A stretch of DNA of 64,000 bases from Paraburkholderia phenazinium (GCF_900142845.1 NZ_FSRU01000001.1:1860001-1924000); one strand, 5' to 3'; shown: positions 37,635-46,271, counted from the stretch's first letter. Made by a program: numbers and translations. The notes: generated by a model not told the origin, from the sequence alone.

Positions 37635-38363
37635 ATGTCCGAATGTCTGTTTCTTGCCGGAGCCACGGGCGCCATCGGGCGCCGGGTTGCGCCGCTGTTC
37701 GTTGCGGCCGGCTGGCGCGTGGTGGGCACCACACGTGCGCCGGAGAAGGCGCGTTTGCTGCGCGAGCTGGGCGTGGAACCGGTGGTCGTGGACGTGTTCG
37801 ATGCGTTGGCGCTGCATGACGCGCTGGCGGCCGCACGGCCCCAGGTGGTGGTGCATCAACTAACGGATCTGCCGCCGGGTCTCGACCCCGCCCGCATGGC
37901 CGAAGCGGCACAGCGCAATGCGCGCATTCGCGACGAGGGCACGCGCAATCTGGTGGCCGCTGCGGTGGCGGCAGGGGCGCGGCGCCTGCTGGCGCAAAGC
38001 ATCGGCTGGGCCTATGCGGAGGGTCCTTTGCCGCACGCCGAAGACGATCCGCTCGATACGGATTTCGACGGTCCACGCGGCGTCACGCTGCGCGGCGTGG
38101 CGAGCCTCGAGCGCCAGGTGCTCGAGGCGCCGCTGGACGCCATCGTGCTGCGCTATGGGCGGCTCTATGGTCCGGGCACCGGGTTCGATGCGGCGGCAGG
38201 CGCCGCGCCGATCCACATCGACGCGGCCGCGCACGCCACGGCACTCGCGTTGGCGCGTGGTACACCCGGCATCTACAACATCGCCGAAGACGATGGCACG
38301 CTAGCCTGCGACAAGGCGCAACGCGTGCTGGGCTGGAGCGCCGGCAGCGTGGTGGCGCAGTAG
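37635..38363 (+). CDS. NAD(P)-dependent epimerase/dehydratase-like protein
   Basis: The 242-aa Rossmann-fold protein begins with the extended-SDR nucleotide motif FLAGATGAIGRRVAPLF. It retains QSIGWAYAEGPL (with the SDR Tyr region), GVASLERQVLEAPLDAIVLRYGRLYGPGTGFD and a short C-terminal part. It is at the short end for extended SDRs. The ATG at 37635 has AAGGAG at the right spacing, whereas the ATG at 37626 directly abuts it. The substrate is unknown, and its promoter region carries a palindromic site. Confidence 0.85.
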   Translation: MSECLFLAGATGAIGRRVAPLFVAAGWRVVGTTRAPEKARLLRELGVEPVVVDVFDALALHDALAAARPQVVVHQLTDLPPGLDPARMAEAAQRNARIRDEGTRNLVAAAVAAGARRLLAQSIGWAYAEGPLPHAEDDPLDTDFDGPRGVTLRGVASLERQVLEAPLDAIVLRYGRLYGPGTGFDAAAGAAPIHIDAAAHATALALARGTPGIYNIAEDDGTLACDKAQRVLGWSAGSVVAQ

Positions 38364-38398
38364 GCCAGCGGCCTAACGCCAACGCCGGATCGCTCCGT

Positions 38399-40243
38399 TC
38401 AAGCCTGGGCGGCTTCAACCGCCCACACCGACACCCCGGCCGAAGCAATCGCAAACCGGTGTTGCGAGCCCAGGCGCAAACGGGTGTCCTCGCTGGCGAT
38501 ATCGAAGAACGCACCGCCTATCTCCACACGGATATAACGCTCGCCGCGCCGCAGTTCGATGGCGTCGATGGTGCCCAGGTGAGGACCGTCAGGCGCCACC
38601 ACCAGCGCGTGCGACGACACGCGCCACATCACCCGCCGGCCGGCGGCGATCGAATGCGCGGCCGTCGCGCTTGTCTTCACCCGCAGACCGTCGCCGATTT
38701 CGAGCACGCCGTCCTCGCGCATCACCCCTTCGCCGACGTTGTGCAGACCGAGCAGTTCCGCGACCCGCATCGTCGCGGGCTGTTCGTAGACCGTATCGAT
38801 CGGACCCGCCTGCAGCACGCGTCCGGTTTCGATCACCAGCACTTCGTCGGCGAGCAGCGCGGCTTCGTCGGGATCGTGCGTGACGAGAATCGTCACCGCG
38901 GCGATCTCGCGCTGCAAGGCGCGCAACGACTGCTGCAAACGCCGGCGGCGCGGCGTATCGAGCGCGGCGAACGGCTCGTCGAACAGCAGGAGCTGACTGT
39001 GGCGCGTCAAGGCCCGCGCAAGCGCCACGCGCTGACGCTGACCGAACGAGAGCTGATGCGGCACCCGCCCGACCAGTGTGGCGAGGCCCAGATGGTCGAG
39101 CCAATAGCGCGCGCTGGCCGCGTCCGCATCCACCGGAAAGGTCAGTTGCCGAGCGACCGTCATATGCGGAAACAGGCCGTAGTCCTGCGGCATGTAGCCG
39201 ATCTGGCGCCGCTCGGGCGGCAACGCATCCAGATCCGTCGTGCCGAGGCGAACCGAGCCGCTTTCGTTGGGCTCGAGTCCCGCGATCAGACGCAGCGCCA
39301 GCGATTTGCCGGAGCCCGACGGCCCGATGATGGCGAGACGCCGGGTGGCCGGCGCCCAGGCAATGTCGAGATCGAAGGCGCCGAGATGGCGGGTCAACCG
39401 GAAGGCGAGCCGTAGTGGAACGGCTTCGGCGGCCGGCGGCTGGCCGACGGGCTGGACGGCCTCGTCGCCGTTTTCAGGTTCGATCGCGCCGCTCTGGCGC
39501 CGGCTGTACAGCGACAACGCGGCGCAAACAATCGCGATGGTCAGCGTGGGCAGCAGCAAGGGCATCATGGCCGGCAAGCCCTGGCCGCCGAACACGACGT
39601 AGGTATAAACCGGCAGCGAATACGGGTGATACGCCACCATCACGGTTGCGCCGAATTCGCCGAAGGCACGCAGCCACGCCAGTGCAAGTCCTGCGCGTAT
39701 GGCCGGCCACGCCGCGGGAAGGATGACGCGAAAAAACCGGCTGCCAGCATGATGGCCGAGCGTGGCGGCGACGTCGTCGAAGACCGGATCGACAGCGGCA
39801 AACGCCGACTTCGCCGCGATGATCAGGAACGGTGCGGCGACGAAGGTCTCCGCGAGCACGATGCCGGCAAACGAGTCGGTCAGCGTGCCGCCCGTCAGGC
39901 GGCCAATGCCGCTATACGGTCCGAGCAGAAACAGCAGCAGCACGCCGCTCGTGAGCGGCGGCAGCGCGAGCGGCAACTGCACGACAAAGCCGAGCACCGC
40001 GACCTTGCGCGAGTTGGAGCGCGCCAGAAAATAGCCGAGCGGCACGCCGCCCAGCAGGATCACCAGCGAGGCGACGCTCGCGCTCGCCGCGGAGACGCCC
40101 ACTGCCGACCAGGTGGCGTGCCAGTCGACGCTGGCCCAGTCGGCCGCGCCGAGCTGGGGCACGCTGGCGATGAACGGCGCACACAGATACGCCGCGAGCA
40201 ACGCGGCCAGCCAGAAAAGCGGCCGGGCCGCGATGCGCTTCAT
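38399..40243 (-). CDS. Fused molybdate/tungstate ABC transporter permease-ATPase (ModB-ModC fusion)
   Basis: The 614-aa protein combines both transporter subunits. Residues about 1-245 are a ModB-type permease with an EAA loop (DDVAATLGHHAGSRFFRVILP). A Pro-rich linker (about 246-272) leads to the ATPase, with Walker A GPSGSGKS, Q-loop MPQDYGLFPHM, signature LSFGQRQRVALARAL and LLLFDEPFAALD. A TOBE-like C-terminus follows (about 505-614). Most modB and modC genes are separate. It lies 4 bp after the modA-like gene and forms its operon. Substrate assignment rests on the binding protein. Confidence 0.88.
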   Translation of the reverse strand: MKRIAARPLFWLAALLAAYLCAPFIASVPQLGAADWASVDWHATWSAVGVSAASASVASLVILLGGVPLGYFLARSNSRKVAVLGFVVQLPLALPPLTSGVLLLFLLGPYSGIGRLTGGTLTDSFAGIVLAETFVAAPFLIIAAKSAFAAVDPVFDDVAATLGHHAGSRFFRVILPAAWPAIRAGLALAWLRAFGEFGATVMVAYHPYSLPVYTYVVFGGQGLPAMMPLLLPTLTIAIVCAALSLYSRRQSGAIEPENGDEAVQPVGQPPAAEAVPLRLAFRLTRHLGAFDLDIAWAPATRRLAIIGPSGSGKSLALRLIAGLEPNESGSVRLGTTDLDALPPERRQIGYMPQDYGLFPHMTVARQLTFPVDADAASARYWLDHLGLATLVGRVPHQLSFGQRQRVALARALTRHSQLLLFDEPFAALDTPRRRRLQQSLRALQREIAAVTILVTHDPDEAALLADEVLVIETGRVLQAGPIDTVYEQPATMRVAELLGLHNVGEGVMREDGVLEIGDGLRVKTSATAAHSIAAGRRVMWRVSSHALVVAPDGPHLGTIDAIELRRGERYIRVEIGGAFFDIASEDTRLRLGSQHRFAIASAGVSVWAVEAAQA

Positions 40244-40247
40244 GCCG

Positions 40248-41123
40248 TTACTGCGCTGCGTCGATCACGGCCTGCACCGAGGGCGGAACCGCCTGCCCAT
40301 TGCCGGTGACAACAGGCTTGATCACGTCCACGCCATGCTGCTTCAACAGCGCGCGACCTTGCTCGCTCAGCAGGAAATCGACGAAGCGCGCGGCGCCTGC
40401 GTTGTTCGGCGCGTCGCTGAGGATCGTCAGCGTGTAGCTGGCCTTGGCCGCCAGTTCGGGAGCGGGCTGGAACGCGGGGATCTTCAGGTCCGACGTTTCG
40501 GTGGAGTAGAAGAAGCCGGCGTCGAGCTGGCCCGATTGCAGGCGTCCGACGAGCGTTTCTTCAGGCAATACCTGAGCGGGATTCTCCGCGTCGCCAAGCG
40601 TCTTTTCGACGAGATCCGGTTGATGGTAGAGCTCGGCTGCCTTCGTCATCATTTCAACCGTGAACGCGCCCTTCGGATCGAGCTTCGGATCCGTGCGGCC
40701 GATACGGATACCCGGCTCTTGCAGCACCTGCTCCCAGCGCTTCGTCTTGAAGTCGGCGGCGAACTTGCTCTTCGGGTTGTAGCCGATCATCAACGGCGAC
40801 TCGGCGAAGTTGACGTACCAGCTCACATGGTCGCCGTTCTCGGCGCCCATCAGGCTCTGGTTGACCTTCGGACTTGCGCTGATGAACACGTCGCCACGGC
40901 GCAGCTTGCCCTTGATTTCGTTGGCGATCTTGTTCGAACCCGCCGCGTAGCCGCGGAACTGCAGACCGGTGGATTTCTCGAAAGCGGGTCCGACGCTGCG
41001 CTCCATCAGGTTGACCAGCGAGCCGGCGTACAGCACGTTGACGGTGTTGTCCTGGGCGAAACTGGGGGTGGCGGCCGCCATGCTGGCGACTATTGTGAAA
41101 GATGCGAGCAGCTTGCGAATCAT
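40248..41123 (-). CDS. Molybdate/tungstate-binding periplasmic protein (ModA/WtpA-like)
   Basis: The 291-aa protein has a signal peptide (cleavage after SFAQ) and an extracellular oxyanion-binding fold. Family features are VLYAGSLVNLMERSVGPAFE, AAGSNKIANEIKGKLRRGDVFISAS and IGRTDPKLDPKGAFTVEMM, as in WtpA-type binders of molybdate or tungstate. It is the first gene of the operon with the fused transporter, and a ModE-like box lies 15 bp upstream of its start codon. Confidence 0.88.
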   Translation of the reverse strand: MIRKLLASFTIVASMAAATPSFAQDNTVNVLYAGSLVNLMERSVGPAFEKSTGLQFRGYAAGSNKIANEIKGKLRRGDVFISASPKVNQSLMGAENGDHVSWYVNFAESPLMIGYNPKSKFAADFKTKRWEQVLQEPGIRIGRTDPKLDPKGAFTVEMMTKAAELYHQPDLVEKTLGDAENPAQVLPEETLVGRLQSGQLDAGFFYSTETSDLKIPAFQPAPELAAKASYTLTILSDAPNNAGAARFVDFLLSEQGRALLKQHGVDVIKPVVTGNGQAVPPSVQAVIDAAQ

Positions 41124-41137
41124 GCCATTTCCCGTAG

Positions 41138-41161
41138 CGTTATAAAGAACGCTATATTACG
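41138..41161 (-). promoter_or_regulatory. ModE-like box A, upstream of modA
   Basis: On the minus strand it reads CGTAA-TATAG-N7-TATAA-CG. The core fits the E. coli ModE pattern TATAT-N7-TAYAT in relaxed form, and the flanks match three other boxes in this window. It lies 15 bp upstream of the modA-like ATG. Confidence 0.65.
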
Positions 41162-41263
41162 ACGCCGCAGCGGAATGTGGGTCGAATCGCCCGCCGCCGG
41201 GCATGGCCTTGACGATATATCCGGTATGTCGCACGCCCATCCGCCGGGCTGGGCGGAGCGCGG

Positions 41264-41287
41264 CGTAATATATGCCAGAATACAGCG
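41264..41287 (+). promoter_or_regulatory. ModE-like box B, upstream of the molybdopterin-fold gene
   Basis: It reads CGTAA-TATAT-N7-TACAG-CG. It sits in the divergent gap between modA and the molybdopterin-binding-fold gene, 175 bp before the latter's start. The rest of the 338-bp gap shows no gene. Confidence 0.6.
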
Positions 41288-41461
41288 TAGCGAGGGGCGT
41301 GGCGCGCTGTGTGGCGTGCTTTGTGGCGTGTTATGCGACGCATGCGCCGAGGCCGGTGCCGCGCGCGGTCATGCGTCCTTATGACGCGTTCTTTCGCGCG
41401 CTTTGTGCGTGCCTTGTGCTGGAACCATGCCGTACCCAATGCCGGAGGAGGATCTGCAAGC

Positions 41462-41965
41462 ATGGAACTGATGAATCTGGGCGTCGGACCGGCGCCCCTG
41501 GTGCCCGAGGCGGCCGCCGGCGATTTCGTCCTGACCGGCCATGTGCTGCGTCCGTTGTCCTTATCCGTGGAACAGCTGCGCGGCTACAGCAGCATGCTGG
41601 CCGCGCCGTTCGACCTGCGCTGCTTTACGACCAACCGCTATATTCGCCGTGTGGGCCGGTACCGTGGCGTGGGCCTGACCGACCTGATCTCGGAGGCCGG
41701 TTTGCGTAACGATGCGCCGGGCGATTTCAAGCGGATGGTGTTCGTCGCCGCCGCGCACGACGGCTATGCGGTGACCTTCTCGTGGCACGAACTGTTCAAT
41801 ACGCCGGTGGGTGCGAGCGCGCTGATCGCCTATGAATGCGACGGCGAGCCCTTGAGCGTCGAAGACGGCGCGCCGGTCCTGTTTTCCGGCGCGGACATCA
41901 TGGCGGCGCCGCGGCATGTCAAGCGGCTGAGGCGGATCGACGTGCAGGTGCTGCGCCCGCTGTAG
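41462..41965 (+). CDS. Sulfite-oxidase-fold molybdopterin-binding domain protein
   Basis: The 167-aa protein matches the oxidoreductase molybdopterin-binding domain: FVLTGHVLRPLSLSVEQL, then FDLRCFTTNRYIRRVGRYRGVGLTDLI. In sulfite-oxidase relatives the Cys of this segment ligates Mo. GGAGGAGG precedes the ATG. There is no signal peptide and no second domain, so it is a minimal stand-alone form. Its position opposite modA with ModE-like boxes between them ties it to molybdenum metabolism. A longer open frame upstream to 41309 is Arg/Cys-rich and unlikely. Confidence 0.82.
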   Translation: MELMNLGVGPAPLVPEAAAGDFVLTGHVLRPLSLSVEQLRGYSSMLAAPFDLRCFTTNRYIRRVGRYRGVGLTDLISEAGLRNDAPGDFKRMVFVAAAHDGYAVTFSWHELFNTPVGASALIAYECDGEPLSVEDGAPVLFSGADIMAAPRHVKRLRRIDVQVLRPL

Positions 41966-42039
41966 TGCATTGGCAAGTTTCGCGTGGGGGGCAGGCGCCC
42001 ACGCGGTTGGAGGTACCTGGGCGCCCATGCCCCAGCGGT

Positions 42040-42294
42040 TCAATTTGTGGGGTTCGCCCACGGGTCTTTGTAGAAAGTCTTCCCTTTGTCAACGACACCG
42101 AGTGCCTGCAAAGTATCGTTGATGGCATCCAGCAAACCAACGTCTTCTGCGGTAGCTTTTTTTTGCTGTACCCGCCGCAGTGCCAGAAAAAACGCTAACT
42201 TTCCAAATGAGACCTCGTCAGTGGCGCTCCCTCCCTTGACGATCTTCGCAGCACACTCGTTGATCTTGTCTTCCACAAGCTGAGCCAGTTCCAT
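42040..42294 (-). CDS. Small hypothetical protein, 84 aa
   Basis: The gene has a good ribosome-binding site (GGAG upstream of the ATG). It encodes a soluble, mostly helical protein (MELAQLVEDKINECAAKIVKG), charged at its ends. I do not recognise a family. It is convergent with the molybdopterin-fold gene, and nothing in the sequence shows its function. Confidence 0.65.
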   Translation of the reverse strand: MELAQLVEDKINECAAKIVKGGSATDEVSFGKLAFFLALRRVQQKKATAEDVGLLDAINDTLQALGVVDKGKTFYKDPWANPTN

Positions 42295-42656
42295 ACTATT
42301 CTCCGCGACAACCTAGTGTCAAAACAGGTTAAGAGGGTCCCGCCTTCCATTCATTCAATATGGACAACGAATGTTTTTTGGGGGGCTGCGCCTAAAAAAC
42401 ACGCAGAAATGGTTCGGCAGGAAATGCATTGTGCGATGACATCCAGCGAACGCCATACGCAGCGAAACCCGGTGTGCCGATAGACCAAGTATAGCGATTG
42501 ATGGCGCTGGCGCTCATCGTGCGACGACTCGTCACGGCTTCCTGACGGGCGCTCCGCAGTCGTACGCCAATGAGTCACCTCGCCACAGTTGCCGCGCGTG
42601 CGCGGTCAAGGTTTTCGAGTGTTGCCTCGCGGGCGGCTTCGTGTATGCTTTCGCGC
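42295..42656. other. Gap upstream of the modE-like gene
   Basis: No supported gene lies here. The first 110 bp are relatively AT-rich and the rest is ordinary. I saw no ModE-like box. Confidence 0.4.
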
Positions 42657-43154
42657 ATGGCTGAATCCGCGAAAACCAGATCCGTCCCGGCGAAAAATGT
42701 CGGCGTCAAAACAGGCAATCGAGCAGGCAATCGAGCCGGCACTAAAACTGTCGCCCGAGTTGACGCCGGGGCCCCGACCCCAACCGCCTCCCCGGCCCGC
42801 ACCAGAACGCGGCCCGAGGTGCGTTTCCGCATGCGCATTCGCAAGGGCGATACCGTGGCGCTCGGACCGGGCAAGGTCGAATTGCTCGAAGCGGTGCGCG
42901 AGCACGGTTCGATCTCGGCTGCGGCGCGCAGTCTCGACATGTCGTACCGGCGTGCCTGGTTGCTGATCGACGAGTTGAACCAGTCGCTCAAGTCGCCGGC
43001 GACAGTGTCGGAACAGGGCGGGCAGAGCGGCGGCGGCTGCGTGCTGACGCAGGTCGGCGAGAACATCGTGCGTCTCTATCGCGGTGTCGAGGCGCAAGCC
43101 GAAGCGGCCTGTGCCAAACAGATCGACGAGCTGATCCGGTTGATCCGGGCCTGA
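42657..43154 (+). CDS. ModE-like DNA-binding protein (winged helix only, no molybdate-binding domain)
   Basis: The 165-aa protein has a variable N-terminus with a short repeat (GNRAGNRAG). A ModE N-terminal winged helix occupies about 55-150: MRIRKGDTVALGPGKVELLEAV and SISAAARSLDMSYRRAWLLIDELN. The C-terminal Mop/TOBE domains that bind molybdate in E. coli ModE are absent. It lies within the molybdate gene cluster and is the obvious candidate to bind the four TATAN-N7-TANAN boxes. The ATG at 42657 is chosen by domain position; a start at 42570 is possible. Confidence 0.85.
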   Translation: MAESAKTRSVPAKNVGVKTGNRAGNRAGTKTVARVDAGAPTPTASPARTRTRPEVRFRMRIRKGDTVALGPGKVELLEAVREHGSISAAARSLDMSYRRAWLLIDELNQSLKSPATVSEQGGQSGGGCVLTQVGENIVRLYRGVEAQAEAACAKQIDELIRLIRA

Positions 43155-43214
43155 CGCGGCTTGCCGCAAGGTCAGGCGAACTCAACGCGCCTCAGCCGCG
43201 CACTTACCCGTGCC

Positions 43215-44570
43215 TTAGCCGTGCCGCAGGCAAAACGCCGAGGGCGGTCGCGCGCTTGCCGCGGCGTTCTGCGCCGCGCTCCGATCGCTTTGCAGGCGCG
43301 AGAACAAATCGATAAAACTGGCGACGCTCGCCGTGCGCAGCGGGTGATAGTCCACCTGATGACGCTCGCATACCCGCTTGAGCATATTCATCGAATCGTG
43401 ATCGATGCAGTCCACCGGGAAGACCACCAGGTCGGCGCCGGGCAGCGCAGCCGCCAGCAGGCCTTTGCGATCTTCCACCCCGCCGTCGTGCACGACCAGT
43501 TCGCCACCGGCCGACGCCACCAGCGCCTTGAGCGCCGCGTTCGAACCGGGCCGGCCGCCGACATACACCACCCGCTTGCCCGCCACATCCGCGAGTCCCG
43601 CACGGCGCGCGTCCGGCCGATCCAGCGCATCGAGCGTCGCCCGCTCGAGCGCATGGCATTCCGCCTGAACCGTCTTCAGCAAGTCGAGCGCCTGATCGCG
43701 GCTCTCGCGCAGCGCCTCGGCCGTTTCCTGCTCCTGCAGCGCGCGCTGTTCCGCGGCTTCGCGGCGGCTCGTGTGCAGCGCGAGCCGCTGGTCGGCTTCC
43801 GCGAGTTTCTCCTGCAAGGCCTTGACCTCATCCGCGAGGCCGGCGGTGTCGTTCGACCCCTGGCGGCTCGCCTGGGCCGTCAGTTTGACGATCTGTTCGC
43901 TTAGCTGCGCGGTGACCGCATCGCGCTGCGTGCTGATCTCATGCAGGCGGCTCTGTTGCCGCTCAATCTTGTCCCGCAGCGCGGCGTTTTCCTCTTCGAG
44001 CGCCACGAGGCGCCGGATGTCCGCGCGATTCGCCGCGCCCACCAGGTGCGACAGCATATGCAGTTCGCCGAAGGCCGCCTGACGAACCGGCATCGTGGCG
44101 TACGGGTGGGTCATCAGCGCCCAGTAGGCCGGTGGAATGTCGCCGTTCTTGAGCGACTCGTTCCACAGCGCCAGCACCGCCTCTTCATCGCGCGCCTGCT
44201 CGAAGCGGCGGATGGCGCCGGCATAGCGTTCGTCGAGCGCCTTGTGCAGCGCCTTGCCGCCCGCGCCGCCCGCAATGGCGAGTTCGACCGCGGCGTGGTG
44301 AATCTCCAGGTCGCTGGCCTGCTGGCGATCGAGATCGGTGAAGCGCGGCACCAGCTTGCGCAATTCGTGCGTGCTGAGGCAGGTTCCGATGACCGAGCAA
44401 TGCAGATGGGGATCGAGCTCCGCCAGCCGGGTGCGGCGCTTCGAGCCGGCGAGTTGCGCGGCGGAGGGCGGCGCGCAGCAGGCGTCGGCCGCGCGCAGAC
44501 GGGTGCCGGCGCTATCGTCGGCGCGGCTGGCGTCGGCGGTTCGGGCGAGGCGAAATGGGGGAGCTTGCAT
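43215..44570 (-). CDS. DUF2325 domain protein with central coiled coil
   Basis: The product is about 451 aa. The N-terminal part (about 30-150) holds a Cys/His cluster (LDPHLHCSVIGTCLSTHEL), and residues about 155-290 are heptad-rich coiled coil (LEEENAALRDKIERQQSRL). The C-terminus is a DUF2325 Rossmann-like domain: VVYVGGRPGSNAAL, DLVVFPVDCIDHDSMN and RVCERH. Its biochemical role is unknown, and the Cys/His residues would suit metal or nucleotide sensing. The ATG at 44570 has GAGG upstream; a longer frame reaches 44669 but would run over ModE-like box C. Confidence 0.82.
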   Translation of the reverse strand: MQAPPFRLARTADASRADDSAGTRLRAADACCAPPSAAQLAGSKRRTRLAELDPHLHCSVIGTCLSTHELRKLVPRFTDLDRQQASDLEIHHAAVELAIAGGAGGKALHKALDERYAGAIRRFEQARDEEAVLALWNESLKNGDIPPAYWALMTHPYATMPVRQAAFGELHMLSHLVGAANRADIRRLVALEEENAALRDKIERQQSRLHEISTQRDAVTAQLSEQIVKLTAQASRQGSNDTAGLADEVKALQEKLAEADQRLALHTSRREAAEQRALQEQETAEALRESRDQALDLLKTVQAECHALERATLDALDRPDARRAGLADVAGKRVVYVGGRPGSNAALKALVASAGGELVVHDGGVEDRKGLLAAALPGADLVVFPVDCIDHDSMNMLKRVCERHQVDYHPLRTASVASFIDLFSRLQSDRSAAQNAAASARPPSAFCLRHG

Positions 44571-44656
44571 GATGACCTCGAATCCGGTTCCGGTGTCAGG
44601 ACTCGCCGGCGAGATGCACCGGATGACCTCGAGGCTGCCACCATCAATCACAGTAC

Positions 44657-44680
44657 CGCAATATATCATCGAATATAGCG
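44657..44680 (-). promoter_or_regulatory. ModE-like box C, upstream of the DUF2325 gene
   Basis: It reads CGCAA-TATAT-N7-TATAG-CG on the plus strand and is a near-perfect palindrome including outer C/G pairs (44656 and 44681). It lies 87 bp upstream of the DUF2325 start, between that gene and the preceding minus-strand gene. Confidence 0.65.
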
Positions 44681-44714
44681 GTGGGCAGAGGGCGGGCGGC
44701 CCGGTGGCGTACCC

Positions 44715-45287
44715 CTAGACGTCGGAAGACAGCGCCAGCGGCGCCCTGGCGTGCTGCTCCAGCACATGCTCGACGCACAGGCCCACGAAGGTCGCGTCGA
44801 GACGCTCCAGTTCCGCGGCGGCCTTGCGCAGCGCGGCGTGGTTGTTGCTATGGGCGTCGGAGAAGATCGCGTCGCGCAGTTGTTCCGCCGAGCGCGCTTC
44901 TTCGACCGCCGTCCTCAACTCGGAAAAGCGCCTGAAACCGGCCGCCTTGCCTTGCTCGGCGAGGATCGACAGCAACTGGTTGAAGGAAGGCGAGCCTGAG
45001 GCGCCGGCCGACGGGAAACTGCCCTGGCCGTCGGCAAACATCTGCACAAAGCGCAACACGCTGCCGTAAAGGCGTCTGAAAGCATCGACGACGTCACGGA
45101 TCAGTTCCGCGCGCCCACGGTCGGGCGCGACTTTCAACGCGGTGATCGTGGTTGAAAGGCTCTTCGCGGACCGGTCGCGGCGTTCCGATGCGTCGGACAG
45201 GGTGGATCGACTGCGCACCAATCTGGGCTCCGGGAGTTGTCTTGGAAGGGGTGTCCTGCAACGTTGGCCGAGCGTGTCGGGGCGCAT
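44715..45287 (-). CDS. Hypothetical helical protein
   Basis: The protein is about 190 aa and Ala/Arg-rich, with a helical core (LIRDVVDAFRRLYGSVLRFVQMFADGQG) and a C-terminal segment with His and Cys residues (DAHSNNHAALRKAAAELERL, VGLCVEHVLEQHA). I do not recognise a family. The start is unsure: the ATG at 45287 is used, and the TTG at 45320 is the longest. It precedes the DUF2325 gene on the same strand, and a ModE-like box ends just upstream, so the two may belong to one response. Confidence 0.6.
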   Translation of the reverse strand: MRPDTLGQRCRTPLPRQLPEPRLVRSRSTLSDASERRDRSAKSLSTTITALKVAPDRGRAELIRDVVDAFRRLYGSVLRFVQMFADGQGSFPSAGASGSPSFNQLLSILAEQGKAAGFRRFSELRTAVEEARSAEQLRDAIFSDAHSNNHAALRKAAAELERLDATFVGLCVEHVLEQHARAPLALSSDV

Positions 45288-45321
45288 GAATCGTTGTACG
45301 CGCCGGTCGACCGCTGCCAAC

Positions 45322-45345
45322 CGTCATATTCCGTAGGATATAACG
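45322..45345 (-). promoter_or_regulatory. ModE-like box D, upstream of the helical hypothetical gene
   Basis: It reads CGTCA-TATTC-N7-TATAA-CG, the weakest of the four boxes. It is 35 bp upstream of the ATG at 45287. It could also affect the plus-strand LysE gene, but that starts 255 bp away. Confidence 0.5.
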
Positions 45346-45599
45346 AATGGCCGCGCAAGTGGTAGACGCTGCGCCGGCGAGTACTGCGCTGCTGATGGCT
45401 TGCTGTAGCCCGCGCGGCTGCGGGGAGCGGCCGGACAGGTTGGGCACGCAACGGCACGCAGCGGCGCGCTCGGGCAACTGGCCCGCCCAAGGTAGTGGCC
45501 GCTCTCCAGAGAGACGCATGAGTTTGAATGGCACAATGCAGAACCTGCAGTGCGTTTGCCGGTGCTGTTCAGACTCGTACGGTCGTGAGGAGAAGGTCC

Positions 45600-46211
45600 A
45601 TGGCGTTTTCCGCTTTGCTCGTGTTTGCGCTGGCCTTGGGTGTCGCGGCGGCGTCGCCCGGTCCGGGTATCGCCGCGCTCGTCTCGCGTGTGCTGACACA
45701 CGGTTTCCGTGACGTGCTGCCGTTTCTCGTCGCCATGTGGCTCAGCGAGGTCGTGTGGCTCACCTGTGCGGTGGCCGGCCTGGCGGTGATTGCCCGCACC
45801 TTCGCACTGCTGTTCACGATCCTGAAGTTTGCCGGCGTCGCCTACCTGCTGTTTCTCGCCTGGAAAATGTGGTTTGCGCCCATCGGTGGCGAAGAAGCGC
45901 ATCTGCCGAGCGGGCAATCGCCGTCACGCATGTTCCTTGCGGGCCTGACGATCGGTTTCAGCAATCCGAAAGTCATGGTTTTCTATCTTGCGCTGTTGCC
46001 CACCCTCGTGGATATTTCGCGTGTGAGCGTGTTCGCCTGGTTCGAACTGACATTGACGGCGCTCGCCGTCCTGATCACGGTAGATCTTGCCTGGACGCTG
46101 CTCGCCGCGCGTGCGCGCAAGCTGCTGACAGGCCGGCGCGCGGCCAGAATCGCCAGGCGGGCGAGCGCGACGATGATGGCAGGCGCAGCGGTGGCGATTG
46201 CCACACGCTAG
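45600..46211 (+). CDS. LysE/RhtB-family amino-acid exporter
   Basis: The 203-aa inner-membrane protein has about six hydrophobic segments and the family motif SPGPGIAALVSRVLTHG near residue 18, followed by GFSNPKVMVFYLALLPTL. LysE/RhtB proteins export amino acids or derivatives. GAGGAGAAGG lies just before the ATG at 45600. An upstream start at 45528 would break the normal N-terminus. Confidence 0.9.
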   Translation: MAFSALLVFALALGVAAASPGPGIAALVSRVLTHGFRDVLPFLVAMWLSEVVWLTCAVAGLAVIARTFALLFTILKFAGVAYLLFLAWKMWFAPIGGEEAHLPSGQSPSRMFLAGLTIGFSNPKVMVFYLALLPTLVDISRVSVFAWFELTLTALAVLITVDLAWTLLAARARKLLTGRRAARIARRASATMMAGAAVAIATR

Positions 46212-46271
46212 TGCGTCCTTGCGACGCCTTTTCCAGACTCCAATCCGTTTCAAACGGGAACAACACTAACG

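Noticed and set aside
42351..42578. 75-aa minus-strand open frame
   Set aside because: Cys/Arg/Ser-rich, no ribosome-binding site and no coding-like composition.
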